64,000 nt of DNA from an uncultured Granulosicoccus sp. (GTDB lineage: Bacteria > Pseudomonadota > Gammaproteobacteria > Granulosicoccales > Granulosicoccaceae). A program made the position numbers and the translations under genes. Positions 18,794 to 29,953 of this stretch are shown here, in pieces; the stretch's first letter is position 1; each line of letters begins with the position of its first letter. Under the pieces are notes generated by a model. The model did not search any database, was not told where the DNA came from, and saw nothing but the letters and a program-made list of their open reading frames with translations. The stretch is taken from positions 1 through 64,000 of the forward strand of contig CANMQI010000010.1 in the NCBI GenBank assembly GCA_947499955.1. Reading direction: 5' to 3'.

Positions 18794-19201
18794 ATGGGAA
18801 AGCGAATACTGCTTGTAGAAGATGACAAGTACATTGCTCTTGCGTTGAAGATTCGTTTGCAGGCAGAAGGGTTTCAGGTAGCCGTCGTCAACGACAAGGC
18901 TGCGGCCTTTCGTGAAGCAGGACAGCAACCACCGGATATCGCCTTGATCGATTTCAATCTTCCGGACGGTACCGGTTTCGAGGTCATGGGCGAGTTTACA
19001 AGTAATGAACGAACTGCCTCAGTCATGAATATCATCATGACGGCCAGCAAACAGCCTGGATTGCGTATCGAGGCCATGACTGCCGGTGCTATCGATTACT
19101 TCGAAAAGCCGTTCAAGTCGGCAGAACTGATTGCCTGCATCCAGACGCTTGCGCAACGCGCAGCACCTGATGAATCCAGTTTCCCGCAGGCCGCCCTGTA
19201 G
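18794..19201 (+). CDS. Single-domain CheY-like response regulator (second of two)
   Basis: 135 residues. Receiver with VEDD, Asp53 (LIDFNLPD), Thr83 (IMTASK) and Lys105 (EKPF), all conserved, plus a short tail of about 15 residues. It is plainly similar to the receiver at 18022 (ILLVEDDK, IRLQA, NLP, TASK, EKPF in register). It follows the small helical protein by 64 bp and converges on roxA with 7 bp between stops. No DNA-binding or enzymatic output domain is present. Confidence 0.88.
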   Translation: MGKRILLVEDDKYIALALKIRLQAEGFQVAVVNDKAAAFREAGQQPPDIALIDFNLPDGTGFEVMGEFTSNERTASVMNIIMTASKQPGLRIEAMTAGAIDYFEKPFKSAELIACIQTLAQRAAPDESSFPQAAL

Positions 19202-19208
19202 GTCCTTG

Positions 19209-20363
19209 TCAGTGAGCTTCCCGGTCGGCAGGTAGTAGTGAGCCGGTGAGTATCAGCTGTTGCAGCAGTTCGTAGTCCCTTGTATCAAGAGTTTCCTGGT
19301 GCAGATCCATCAGCTGTCCGGGAGTCGCCAGTTGCACGGCAAGATCCTGCCCACACTCGAACTGTTCGCCGTCGACATACAGCATCACGCTCTGCGATTG
19401 TGTCGCCGATCGGCGCCATGCGACGCGACTGAACGGAGACAGAAGCCAGAAGCGGCAGTCGGCTGCGTCTGTTTCGTCAAGGTCATCTTCTGAATCCTGT
19501 ACGACATTGGCCGACTCCGTCAGGAATCGACCTGTCAGGTCAGCCAGAACGTCGCTGTTCTGCTGAATCGCCTCGCTCCAGATCCGGGCGAACCGTGCCA
19601 GCGCGGTGGCATCGAGTTCACCGGCCAGGGCAGGCTTGACGATGCTGTCGGTGTAACGCTTTTGCGGCAGTTTCTCGGAGATCATCTCCGCCAGGCGCAT
19701 CACGAAGTCGGCATGACTGGGGGCTCTGAACCCGATGGACCAGGTGGTGCAAGGTTCTGCACAGGCTACACCGTGATGGGGAACTCCCGGCGGTAGATAC
19801 AGTAGATCGCCCGGCTGTAGTTCCCAGGTGTCGCTGGCATTGAATTCGGCGAGAATGCGCAGTTCGGAGTCCGGCAATATGGCCAGAGATCTGTCGACAT
19901 TGAGGTCGATGGACCACTGTCGGGAACCGCTGGCTTGCAGTAGAAACACATCGTATTCATCGATATGAGCACCGACCGATGCCCCCAGCGGTGCGTAGCT
20001 GACCATCAGGTCATCGATACGCCAGCTGGGTAGAAAGCCGAACGGCTGCAGGTATTCGACCAGTTCAGGCAGATGTTTTTCCACATCGGTGACCAACAGT
20101 GACCAGTCATTGCCAGTCAGTGTGTCGAAACGCTCGGCATCGAAAGGGCCGTGCTCCAGATGGTAGGCGCCACCCGCATCGACAGTAATCAGTCGTGGTG
20201 TTGATTCAGGTTCAAGCGACAGTCCGGCCAGTTCGTCAGCGGGCAGCGGTGTGTCGAAGTCGGGCAGAGCCTGACGAATCAACAGGGGTTTTCTTTGCCA
20301 GTATTCCGCCAGAAATCTCGCCTCGTCAATCTCCTCGGGCCAATGGATACGAGAGTGAAGCAT
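19209..20363 (-). CDS. roxA: Cupin/JmjC ribosomal oxygenase (RoxA/YcfD family)
   Basis: 384 residues, close to the 373 of E. coli YcfD. This Fe(II)/2-oxoglutarate dioxygenase hydroxylates an arginine of ribosomal protein L16. The JmjC core shows the metal ligands HIDEYD (H-x-D) and the distal histidine region (LPPGVPHHGVA), with the family opening RFLAEYWQRKPLLIR and the central VSYAPLGASVGAHID. The C-terminal helical dimerisation and winged-helix region is present. It is encoded downstream of purB on the same strand, 106 bp away. Confidence 0.9.
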   Translation of the reverse strand: MLHSRIHWPEEIDEARFLAEYWQRKPLLIRQALPDFDTPLPADELAGLSLEPESTPRLITVDAGGAYHLEHGPFDAERFDTLTGNDWSLLVTDVEKHLPELVEYLQPFGFLPSWRIDDLMVSYAPLGASVGAHIDEYDVFLLQASGSRQWSIDLNVDRSLAILPDSELRILAEFNASDTWELQPGDLLYLPPGVPHHGVACAEPCTTWSIGFRAPSHADFVMRLAEMISEKLPQKRYTDSIVKPALAGELDATALARFARIWSEAIQQNSDVLADLTGRFLTESANVVQDSEDDLDETDAADCRFWLLSPFSRVAWRRSATQSQSVMLYVDGEQFECGQDLAVQLATPGQLMDLHQETLDTRDYELLQQLILTGSLLPADREAH

Positions 20364-20386
20364 GGCGATTTATCCTGGATTTGACA

Positions 20387-20410
20387 CTGCCCGGGTCTTG
20401 CGCCGGGCAG
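20387..20410 (-). terminator. Hairpin between purB and roxA
   Basis: A perfect 8-bp stem (CTGCCCGG / CCGGGCAG) with an 8-base loop lies between the purB stop and the roxA start. No T-tract follows on the minus strand, so it is a weak terminator candidate or a processing/stability hairpin. Confidence 0.35.
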
Positions 20411-20469
20411 TCAGAGGTCGGTTGCAGAGGCGAAGCAGGCCGACAGATGTCGATACGTCCCGGGGGGCG

Positions 20470-21967
<1,498 letters not shown>

Positions 21968-22144
21968 GCCGTTGAGCGGTATTCTAGGGAAGTGTTTTCC
22001 CGGGGTCAACACTCAAGGCCATCTATTTTTCAATCAATTTCGTTTTTCTTATCGTTGCCTGTTGACCGGTCCATGTTTGTCAGCCTGTTCCGACATTCCA
22101 CCCGTTGAGCAAATTGCAGTAGTATTCGTGCCTCACGATCACAC

Positions 22145-22208
22145 GTGGCCTCGCGTAGTGGCCACCACTGACAACTTAAGTGACCTCTCGTACGGGTCAC
22201 CACTGGAG
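22145..22208 (+). promoter_or_regulatory. thrS translational operator with tRNA-Thr anticodon mimics
   Basis: Two hairpins lie just before thrS. The proximal one (22180-22200) has a 7-bp stem (GTGACCT/GGGTCAC, one G-U) and a 7-base loop CTCGTAC. In tRNA numbering this is C32 U33 C34 G35 U36 A37 C38, i.e. a Thr CGU anticodon loop with U33 and A37. The distal one (22145-22165) has a GTGGCC/GGCCAC stem and a loop that again contains CGTA. A 14-base unpaired linker joins them, and the Shine-Dalgarno GGAG (22205-22208) follows directly. This matches the known E. coli layout in which threonyl-tRNA synthetase binds its own mRNA and blocks ribosome entry. Regulation here is inferred. Confidence 0.75.
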
Positions 22209-22214
22209 ATCAGC

Positions 22215-24152
22215 ATGCCTGTCATCACTTTGCCTGACGGTAGTACTCGTCAGTACCCTGAAGCCGTATCTGTCATGGATGTGGCAGCCGATATCGGCCC
22301 TGGTCTGGCCAAGGCGACCCTTGCCGGGGTTGTCGATGGAGAACTGGTCGATGCCAGTCATCTGATGAATGACGACGCGACACTATCCGTTGTCACCAAC
22401 AAGAGCGACGAAGCTCTGCCTCTGTTACGCCACAGCACGGCACATTTGCTGGCGCAGGCGGTCAAGCAACTGTTTCCAACAGCACAAGTGTCGATCGGTC
22501 CGGTCATCGAGGACGGTTTCTATTACGACTTCGACTACGAGCGCTCGTTTACTCCTGAAGATCTGGAGAAGATCGAAGAGCGCATGAAGGAACTGGCCGA
22601 GCAGGCGATTCCGGTTGAGCGTTCAACCATCGAACGGGACGACGCCATCACGTATTTCAAGGGGCTCGGTGAGGACTACAAGGCCGAGATCATCGAGAGC
22701 ATTCCCGCTGGCGAGACGCTGTCTCTCTATGCTCAGGGCGATTTCACGGATCTGTGCCGTGGCCCTCATGTGCCCAACACCGGTCATCTGAAGGCGTTCA
22801 AGTTGACCAAGCTGGCTGGCGCCTATTGGCGCGGTGATTCCAATAACACCATGTTGCAGCGGATCTACGGGACTGCCTTTGCCAATCCCAAGGAACTCAA
22901 GACGCATCTGCACAATGTGGCGGAAGCCGAGAAGCGCGACCATCGCCGCATCGGCAAGCAGCAGGACCTGTTTCATCTGCAGGATGAAGCGCCGGGCATG
23001 GTGTTCTGGCACCCGAAGGGTTGGGCCATCTATCTGGCGGTTGAGAAATACATGCGTAGCCAGCAGATTGCGCATGGTTATCAGGAAATCCGGACCCCGC
23101 AGGTGGTGGATTACTCCCTGTGGCAGAAGAGCGGTCACGCCGACAAGTTCGGTGATGACATGTTCACCGTGCAAACCGATGATCGACAGTATGCGGTCAA
23201 GCCGATGAATTGCCCTTGCCACGTGCAGGTGTTCAATCAGGGGCTAAAGAGTTACCGGGATCTGCCGCTGCGTCTGGCAGAGTTCGGTTCATGTCACCGT
23301 AACGAGATGTCCGGTGCGCTGCACGGCATCATGCGCGTGCGTGCGTTTACCCAGGATGATGCTCATGTGTTCTGCACGGAGGATCAGATACAGGCTGAAG
23401 TCAGTGATTTCATCGATTTTCTGCATACCGTTTATGAAGATTTCGGTTTTACCGAGGTGATCTATCGTTTGTCTACCCGGCCGCCCAAGCGGGTGGGAAG
23501 TGATGAGGCCTGGGACAAATCCGAGAAGGCCTTGGCTGAAGCACTGGACGCAAAGGGCCTGCCTTGGGAAGAATTACCGGGTGAGGGCGCGTTCTATGGT
23601 CCCAAGATAGAATTCTCTCTCAAGGATTGCATTGGCCGGGTCTGGCAGTGCGGCACGATGCAGGTGGATTTTTCCATGCCGGGTCGACTCGATGCCAGTT
23701 ATATCGATGAGAGCGGTGAGCGCCAGGTGCCGGTCATGCTGCATCGGGCAATACTCGGATCTTTCGAACGTTTCATCGGTATTCTTATCGAAAACTTCGA
23801 AGGCAGGTTACCCTTGTGGCTGTCGCCGGTACAGGCGGTTGTCATGAATATCACCGACAAGCAGTCACAATTTGTTGAAGAAGTGGCAGAAGTGTTGCAA
23901 AATAGTGGGTTACGTGTGCAGACCGATGTGCGCAACGAGAAGATCGGCTTCAAGATCCGCGAATGGACGCTGCAACGCGTACCGTATCTGCTGGTCGCCG
24001 GAGACCGAGAAGTAGAAAGTGGATCTGTAGCCGTGAGAACGCGTGACGGCAAGGATCTGGGTGTTTTAACTTTGGATGAACTTAATTTGATGCTTGAACA
24101 AGAGGTCGCAAGCCGCGGCCGAGCTGTGAATACAGCCGTGCAGGAGGGATGA
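22215..24152 (+). CDS. thrS: Threonyl-tRNA synthetase
   Basis: 645 residues from the ATG at 22215 with GGAG six bases upstream; a longer reading would cover the operator and is rejected. In order: TGS domain (1-62, [14 protein letters not shown]), editing domain with [12 protein letters not shown], class II catalytic core with motif 2 ([19 protein letters not shown]), zinc/active-site region [10 protein letters not shown], and anticodon-binding domain ([12 protein letters not shown]). It charges tRNA-Thr and probably represses its own translation through the upstream hairpins. infC begins 3 bp after the stop. Confidence 0.98.
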   Translation: MPVITLPDGSTRQYPEAVSVMDVAADIGPGLAKATLAGVVDGELVDASHLMNDDATLSVVTNKSDEALPLLRHSTAHLLAQAVKQLFPTAQVSIGPVIEDGFYYDFDYERSFTPEDLEKIEERMKELAEQAIPVERSTIERDDAITYFKGLGEDYKAEIIESIPAGETLSLYAQGDFTDLCRGPHVPNTGHLKAFKLTKLAGAYWRGDSNNTMLQRIYGTAFANPKELKTHLHNVAEAEKRDHRRIGKQQDLFHLQDEAPGMVFWHPKGWAIYLAVEKYMRSQQIAHGYQEIRTPQVVDYSLWQKSGHADKFGDDMFTVQTDDRQYAVKPMNCPCHVQVFNQGLKSYRDLPLRLAEFGSCHRNEMSGALHGIMRVRAFTQDDAHVFCTEDQIQAEVSDFIDFLHTVYEDFGFTEVIYRLSTRPPKRVGSDEAWDKSEKALAEALDAKGLPWEELPGEGAFYGPKIEFSLKDCIGRVWQCGTMQVDFSMPGRLDASYIDESGERQVPVMLHRAILGSFERFIGILIENFEGRLPLWLSPVQAVVMNITDKQSQFVEEVAEVLQNSGLRVQTDVRNEKIGFKIREWTLQRVPYLLVAGDREVESGSVAVRTRDGKDLGVLTLDELNLMLEQEVASRGRAVNTAVQEG

Positions 24153-24155
24153 CGT

Positions 24156-24674
24156 ATTTCCGCTAAAAAAGTAAACCGGAAGAACGACGAGATAGACGTC
24201 CCCGAGGTACGACTCATTTCTGCGGAAGGTGAGCAGATTGGCGTTGTTCCTCTGGAGAGGGCGCTGGCGACGGCGCGTGAGGCTAGCCTGGATCTGGTAG
24301 AGATTTCGCCTAACGTTTCGCCACCTGTTTGCAAGATCATGGACCACGGCCGGTTCAAGTTCGAAGCCAACAAGAAGCAGAACGCTGGTCGCAAGAAGCA
24401 GAAGACCGCTCAGCTGAAGGAAATCAAATTCCGACCGGGCACTGAAGACGGTGATTACCAGGTCAAGCTGCGCAACCTTGTCAGGTTTCTCGAGCAGGGA
24501 GACAAGACCAAGATCACCTTGCGTTTTCGTGGTCGGGAGATGGCGCATCGCGAGTTGGGTGCCAAGCTTCTGAAGCGTGTCGAGCTGGATTTGTCGGAAC
24601 TCGGTACTGTCGAACAGTTCCCGAAGCTCGAAGGTCGGCAAATGGTCATGGTAATGGCGCCCAAAAAGCATTAA
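24156..24674 (+). CDS. infC: Translation initiation factor IF-3 (ATT start)
   Basis: 172 residues. No ATG, GTG or TTG fits the N-terminus, but an ATT at 24156 is in frame, with AGGAGG eight bases upstream at 24142-24147. It gives (M)[20 protein letters not shown], which aligns with IF-3 N-domains. The rest is fully conserved: [57 protein letters not shown]. The AUU start is the known device by which IF-3 represses its own synthesis, since IF-3 discriminates against non-standard start codons. It lies 3 bp after thrS and before rpmI-rplT. Confidence 0.95.
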   Translation: MSAKKVNRKNDEIDVPEVRLISAEGEQIGVVPLERALATAREASLDLVEISPNVSPPVCKIMDHGRFKFEANKKQNAGRKKQKTAQLKEIKFRPGTEDGDYQVKLRNLVRFLEQGDKTKITLRFRGREMAHRELGAKLLKRVELDLSELGTVEQFPKLEGRQMVMVMAPKKH

Positions 24675-24684
24675 GATGTACGGC

Positions 24685-24731
24685 TGAATTCAGGGCTGAA
24701 GCTGGTTTTACCGCCTTCAGTCCTGAATTCA
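24685..24731 (+). promoter_or_regulatory. 17-bp stem hairpin between infC and rpmI
   Basis: A long inverted repeat: TGAATTCAGGGCTGAAG pairs with CTTCAGTCCTGAATTCA over 17 bp with a single G-U, around a 13-base loop. No T-tract follows, so it is not a typical intrinsic terminator. In E. coli, L20 binds an RNA structure upstream of rpmI to repress rpmI-rplT. This hairpin lies where such an operator or an RNA-processing site would be, 91 bases before the rpmI start. Confidence 0.6.
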
Positions 24732-24821
24732 TCGATTTCCACCGCGTTGGCGTACTGACACTACGACGCCACCGGTGTTTGTCACTCGGGGTTCTGCCCC
24801 TTCAATTTCAGGAGTCAAACA

Positions 24822-25025
24822 GTGTCCAACAAGCAAAAGTCAGTGTCTGGAGCCGCCAAGCGGTTCAAGCGCACAGGTGGTGGTGGTTACAAGCGCAAGA
24901 GTTCGCACATGCGTCACATCATGACCAAGAAAAGCACCAAGCGTAAGCGTCATCTGCGTGGTGGTGACATGGTTCACGAGAACGATGTTGTCCTGATCAA
25001 ACGCATGCTGCCCAACCTTCGCTAG
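24822..25025 (+). CDS. rpmI: 50S ribosomal protein L35
   Basis: 67 residues from a GTG start with CAGGAG about 9 bases upstream. The protein is very basic, with [35 protein letters not shown] and a C-terminal MLPNLR, the L35 pattern. rplT follows 12 bp later. The non-ATG start may help keep expression low and coupled to upstream control. Confidence 0.97.
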   Translation: MSNKQKSVSGAAKRFKRTGGGGYKRKSSHMRHIMTKKSTKRKRHLRGGDMVHENDVVLIKRMLPNLR

Positions 25026-25037
25026 GAGCTACGAGAA

Positions 25038-25397
25038 ATGCCAAGAGTTAAACGCGGCGTCACAGCGCGCGCCAGTCACAAGAAAATCCTCAAGCAGGCG
25101 AAAGGCTACCGCGGTGCCCGTAGTCGTGTCTTTCGTGTCGCCAAGCAGGCTGTAACCAAAGCCGGTCAATATGCTTACCGTGACCGCAAGGCGAAGAAGC
25201 GTACTTTCCGTCGTCTCTGGATTGCCCGAATCAACGCTGCTGCACGTGCCAACGACATCACGTACAGCCGTCTGATGCAAGGCTTGAAGATTGCCGGTAT
25301 CGATATCGATCGAAAGATGCTGGCAGACCTTGCCATCGCTGACGACGCTGCATTTGTAGCCATTGTCGATAAAGCAAAGGCCAGCTTGCCAGCCTGA
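25038..25397 (+). CDS. rplT: 50S ribosomal protein L20
   Basis: 119 residues. [39 protein letters not shown] and [21 protein letters not shown] are signature L20 sequence. L20 assembles early on 23S rRNA and in enteric bacteria also represses its own operon. It sits between rpmI and pheS, with a terminator-like hairpin after it. Confidence 0.98.
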   Translation: MPRVKRGVTARASHKKILKQAKGYRGARSRVFRVAKQAVTKAGQYAYRDRKAKKRTFRRLWIARINAAARANDITYSRLMQGLKIAGIDIDRKMLADLAIADDAAFVAIVDKAKASLPA

Positions 25398-25410
25398 TTC
25401 AGGCTTTGGA

Positions 25411-25449
25411 GCTGCCGGAATCACCAGCATCGCCGGTGTTCCGGTAGCT
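25411..25449 (+). other. Imperfect hairpin downstream of rplT
   Basis: GCTGCCGGAA and CACC pair with GGTG and TTCCGGTAGC, with one bulged T and one G-U, to form a strong stem immediately after rplT. It precedes the T-tract terminator by about 25 bases and does not overlap it. It could protect the mRNA 3' end or take part in attenuation of pheST. Confidence 0.4.
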
Positions 25450-25473
25450 TGCAACATCATTGCTTTATCGACC

Positions 25474-25510
25474 GGGGGAATGCCGACTTAGTGCGGTATT
25501 CCCCTTTTTT
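25474..25510 (+). terminator. Intrinsic terminator or attenuator between rplT and pheS
   Basis: GGGGAATGCCG and CGGTATTCCCC form an 11-bp stem with one G-U around an 8-base loop, followed by TTTTTT. It lies 105 bp before pheS. In E. coli the pheST operon is controlled by a terminator after a Phe-rich leader peptide. Here I see no Phe-rich leader ORF, so it may be a simple partial terminator separating rplT from pheST. Confidence 0.8.
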
Positions 25511-25611
25511 GTGGCGGCTTGCAAGAGCTGCCTCGCACGCGTCTGATTGTGTCGAATCCGCCTGGTCGGTGTCGTCACGATCCCATCTGCACACGACACG
25601 GGATGAATTGA

Positions 25612-26604
<993 letters not shown>

Positions 26605-26616
26605 GCGAGATACCCC

Positions 26617-29061
26617 ATGAAATTCAGTGAAAAATGGCTGCGCGAATGGATCAATCCACCTGTGGATACCCGGACACTGGGCGAGCAGCTTACCTTCATC
26701 GGTCTGGAAGTGGACGAGATCGTGTCTGCGGCTCCCGAGATGAAGAGCGTGGTGGTTGCCCGCATCGTCAATATCCATCAGCACCCGGATGCCGATCGCC
26801 TGCGCGTGTGTGAAGTCGATGCCGGTGGCGAGGAGCTGATTCAGGTGGTCTGCGGTGCGCCCAATGCGCGTGCAGGTCTGACAACAGCTCTGGCTCAGGT
26901 CGGTGGGCGTTTGCCTGACGGTACCAAGTTGAAGAAGGCCAAGTTGCGTGGCCAGGTCTCCATGGGCATGTTGTGCTCGGCCATGGAACTGGGTCTGTCC
27001 GAAGAGCGTGACGGCATCATGGAATTGCCGGAGGATGCGCCAGTCGGAGTCGAGCTGGTCGAGTACCTGGAGCTGGACGATTCCATCATCGAAATCGAAT
27101 TGACTCCCGATCGTGGCGATTGTCTGAGTATCCGGGGTATTGCCAGAGACCTCAGTGCACGCAACGATCTGCCACTGCAGGCGCACGACATTGCAGAAGT
27201 GCCGGTGGCGGTGGAAGATCAGTGGTCGGTGACTGTCGATCCGCAGAGTGCCTGTGCCCGGTTCACCGGACGCATGATCACCGGCCTGACGCCAGGCTGT
27301 TCCAGCCCGGGCTGGATGGTGGAGCGTCTGCGTCGTGCCGGTGTCAGGTCCATCAGTCCTGCGGTGGATATCACCAACTATGTCATGCAGGAGCTGGGGC
27401 AGCCCATGCACGCCTTCGATGCTGACAAGTTGCAGGGTGGTATCCAGGTTCGTCTGGCGACACCGGGCGAGCGTCTGGTGCTGCTCGATGGTCGTGATGT
27501 TGCTCTGGATGAAGAGACCACGATCATTGCCGATGATCGCGGTCCCATCGGCATTGCCGGAATCATGGGAGGTGAGTCGACGGCCGTGGACGAGAACACC
27601 ACGAATATTTTCTTTGAAAGTGCCTTGTTCCTGCCCGAAGAGATTGCCGGCAAGCCGCGTCGGTATGCCAGTCATACCGAATCCGCCCATCGTTTCGAGC
27701 GAGGGGTCGATCCGGCCGGACAGCGCGAAGCGCTGGAATACGCAACCAGCCTGATGTGTGCCATTGCCGGCGGCAAGGTCGGGCCTGTTCTGGATTGGCA
27801 GGAAGCGGATCGCATGCCGGCTCGCGTGAGCGTTCTGGTGCGTCGTTCACGCCTGCAGCGAGTGTTGGGTATCTCGCCCGAGCCGGAAGTTGTTGCGACG
27901 ATTTTCACCCGGCTGGGTATCAGCAACGAGACGCGTGAAGAGGGCTGGCAGGTCAGTGCGCCGAGCTATCGCTATGACCTGGCTATCGAGGAAGACTACA
28001 TCGAGGAAGTTGCCCGCATTCTGGGTTATGACGCCTTGCCGAGAACGTCACCCGCGCATCGACCGGTATTGCGTCCCGTGCCGGAGAATGTCCTGTCACC
28101 ACTGGCCAGTAAGCGCTTGCTGGTTGGTCGCGGCTATCAGGAAGTCATCACCTACAGTTTCGTTGAAGCCACGCGGCAACAGCAATTGCGGCCTGACCTG
28201 ACAGCGTTGCCACTGGCGAATCCGATTTCCTCGGAGCTGGCGGTCATGCGCACAACCCTGGTGGGTGGGCTGATCGCCACACTGCAGCGCAATGTGGCTC
28301 GTCAGATCAGCTCCATGTCCCTGTTTGAAACCGGCTTGCGATTCCTGTCCAATGAGACCGGCAAGCCCGAGGCCGAGCTGGATGCTTATCTGGCAGCAGA
28401 GCACGGCGGGGATCAGCAGAGTGATGCCGGTGTGCGACAGCAGAACGTGATCGCAGGTCTCGTCGCGGGTCGACGACACGTCGAAAACTGGAATGCCGAT
28501 GATGCCGAAGTCGATTTCTATACCATCAAGTCGGACATCGAAGCCCTGTTTGCCCAGGCCAATGGCGTGCAAGTCAGTTATGTGCCGACTGATCTGGCAA
28601 TGCTGCATCCCGGTCAGCGCGCAGGTATCGAGATCGATGGTCAGCGGGTCGGTTATGTCGGCGCCCTGAATCCGGCGCTTCAGCAGGCTCTGGACCTGGA
28701 TGTGATGCCGCTGGTCTTCGAGATGTCATTGCATGCTCTGGCTGCCAGTCGAGTACCTCGAGCTGCGCCCATGTCGCGTTTTCCTCAGGTCAGGCGTGAT
28801 ATCGCTCTACTGGTGGACGAGTCGGTCAGCTATCAGGCCATCGTCGATGTCATCCGCAAGGAGGCTCCCGCCATACTCCAGGATGTCCGTTTGTTCGATG
28901 TCTATCAGGGTGAGAAGGTGGCAGAAGGTAAGAAAAGCATGGCCTTAGGCTTGATTCTGCAAGAGTTTTCACGCACTCTAGAGGATAAGGAAGTGGAGCA
29001 GGTGGTCGCCGGGATCGTTGCGGCACTCGATGTCGCACACGGTGCGATTCTAAGGGTATGA
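26617..29061 (+). CDS. pheT: Phenylalanyl-tRNA synthetase beta subunit
   Basis: 814 residues, slightly longer than the 795 of E. coli. In order: N-terminal B1 region [18 protein letters not shown]-like tRNA-binding domain ([24 protein letters not shown]), B3/B4 editing domain, B5 domain ([22 protein letters not shown] precedes it), catalytic-like core with [11 protein letters not shown] and a C-terminal anticodon-binding domain ([19 protein letters not shown]). ihfA starts 1 bp after the stop, as in enteric bacteria. Confidence 0.98.
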   Translation: MKFSEKWLREWINPPVDTRTLGEQLTFIGLEVDEIVSAAPEMKSVVVARIVNIHQHPDADRLRVCEVDAGGEELIQVVCGAPNARAGLTTALAQVGGRLPDGTKLKKAKLRGQVSMGMLCSAMELGLSEERDGIMELPEDAPVGVELVEYLELDDSIIEIELTPDRGDCLSIRGIARDLSARNDLPLQAHDIAEVPVAVEDQWSVTVDPQSACARFTGRMITGLTPGCSSPGWMVERLRRAGVRSISPAVDITNYVMQELGQPMHAFDADKLQGGIQVRLATPGERLVLLDGRDVALDEETTIIADDRGPIGIAGIMGGESTAVDENTTNIFFESALFLPEEIAGKPRRYASHTESAHRFERGVDPAGQREALEYATSLMCAIAGGKVGPVLDWQEADRMPARVSVLVRRSRLQRVLGISPEPEVVATIFTRLGISNETREEGWQVSAPSYRYDLAIEEDYIEEVARILGYDALPRTSPAHRPVLRPVPENVLSPLASKRLLVGRGYQEVITYSFVEATRQQQLRPDLTALPLANPISSELAVMRTTLVGGLIATLQRNVARQISSMSLFETGLRFLSNETGKPEAELDAYLAAEHGGDQQSDAGVRQQNVIAGLVAGRRHVENWNADDAEVDFYTIKSDIEALFAQANGVQVSYVPTDLAMLHPGQRAGIEIDGQRVGYVGALNPALQQALDLDVMPLVFEMSLHALAASRVPRAAPMSRFPQVRRDIALLVDESVSYQAIVDVIRKEAPAILQDVRLFDVYQGEKVAEGKKSMALGLILQEFSRTLEDKEVEQVVAGIVAALDVAHGAILRV

Positions 29062-29062
29062 G

Positions 29063-29365
29063 ATGGCGCTAACAAAGGCAGCAATGGCGGAAATGTTGTT
29101 CGACGAACTGGGGCTCAACAAGCGTGAGGCCAAGGAGTTCGTCGAGAACTTTTTCGAAGAGGTGCGAGTTGCGCTGGAGAACGGCTACGACGTGAAGTTG
29201 TCAGGCTTTGGCAATTTCGTGTTGCGCAACAAGAGCCAGAGACCGGGTCGTAACCCGAAAACCGGGGAAGAAATTCCGATTTCTGCCCGGCGAGTGGTGA
29301 CATTCCGACCGGGCCAGAAACTGAAAACACGGGTGGAAGCTTATGCTGGAAATCAGCAACAATAA
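29063..29365 (+). CDS. ihfA: Integration host factor alpha subunit
   Basis: 100 residues. Sequence-specific DNA-bending protein that pairs with Ihf[35 protein letters not shown], then [28 protein letters not shown], the DNA-binding arm containing the key R-x-x-RNPKTG proline, then [14 protein letters not shown]. It begins 1 bp after pheT and its 3' end overlaps the MerR-type gene by 23 bases. Confidence 0.97.
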   Translation: MALTKAAMAEMLFDELGLNKREAKEFVENFFEEVRVALENGYDVKLSGFGNFVLRNKSQRPGRNPKTGEEIPISARRVVTFRPGQKLKTRVEAYAGNQQQ

Positions 29366-29702
29366 CGAACTCCCCACCATTCCCAACAAACGCTACTTCA
29401 CGATTGGTGAAGTCAGCGATCTGTGCATGGTGAAACCCCATGTTCTCAGGTATTGGGAGCAGGAATTTCCAGATCTCGAGCCGGTAAAGCGTCGCGGTAA
29501 TCGCCGCTATTATCAGCGGCACGATGTCATGCTCATCCGGCAGATACGCAGCCTTCTCTATCAGGACGGCTACACCATTGGCGGGGCTCGGCAGCATCTG
29601 GCCGGTGATACGGTCAAGGACGACAACGCACAGTCGCAGCAGATGATCCGTCAGTTGCGCTCCGAGCTGGAAGATCTGCTTCGGATATTGCGAACTGCTT
29701 GA
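29343..29702 (+). CDS. MerR-family transcriptional regulator
   Basis: 119 residues. A winged-helix MerR DNA-binding domain fills the first two thirds: [57 protein letters not shown] is shown only in part here ([27 protein letters not shown]). A short helical C-terminus has no cysteine-rich metal site. This small MerR protein next to ihfA and a tRNA-Pro is a standard gammaproteobacterial neighbourhood; its targets are unknown. The ATG lies inside ihfA and is probably translationally coupled. Confidence 0.92.
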   Translation: MLEISNNNELPTIPNKRYFTIGEVSDLCMVKPHVLRYWEQEFPDLEPVKRRGNRRYYQRHDVMLIRQIRSLLYQDGYTIGGARQHLAGDTVKDDNAQSQQMIRQLRSELEDLLRILRTA

Positions 29703-29733
29703 CAATTACGCCGTCGACAGCGTCTTTGTGATG

Positions 29734-29761
29734 AAAAATCGTCCACCGTGGCGATTTTTTT
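29734..29761 (+). terminator. Intrinsic terminator after the ihfA-merR operon
   Basis: AAAAATCG and CCAC pair with GTGG and CGATTTTT around a very small loop, ending in a seven-T run. It lies 32 bases after the MerR stop and before tRNA-Pro. The A-run on the left arm also allows weak action on the other strand. Confidence 0.8.
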
Positions 29762-29814
29762 CGTTGTGACACCACAATTGCATCGGTTCTTGCGGTAAGC
29801 TTCTGTGCTTCTGG

Positions 29815-29891
<77 letters not shown>

Positions 29892-29953
29892 GTCTTAAGG
29901 AGTCTGGAAGCCTGCCGATTACTTCTGGTAGTCAGGTGTCAATGGAGTCCAAC

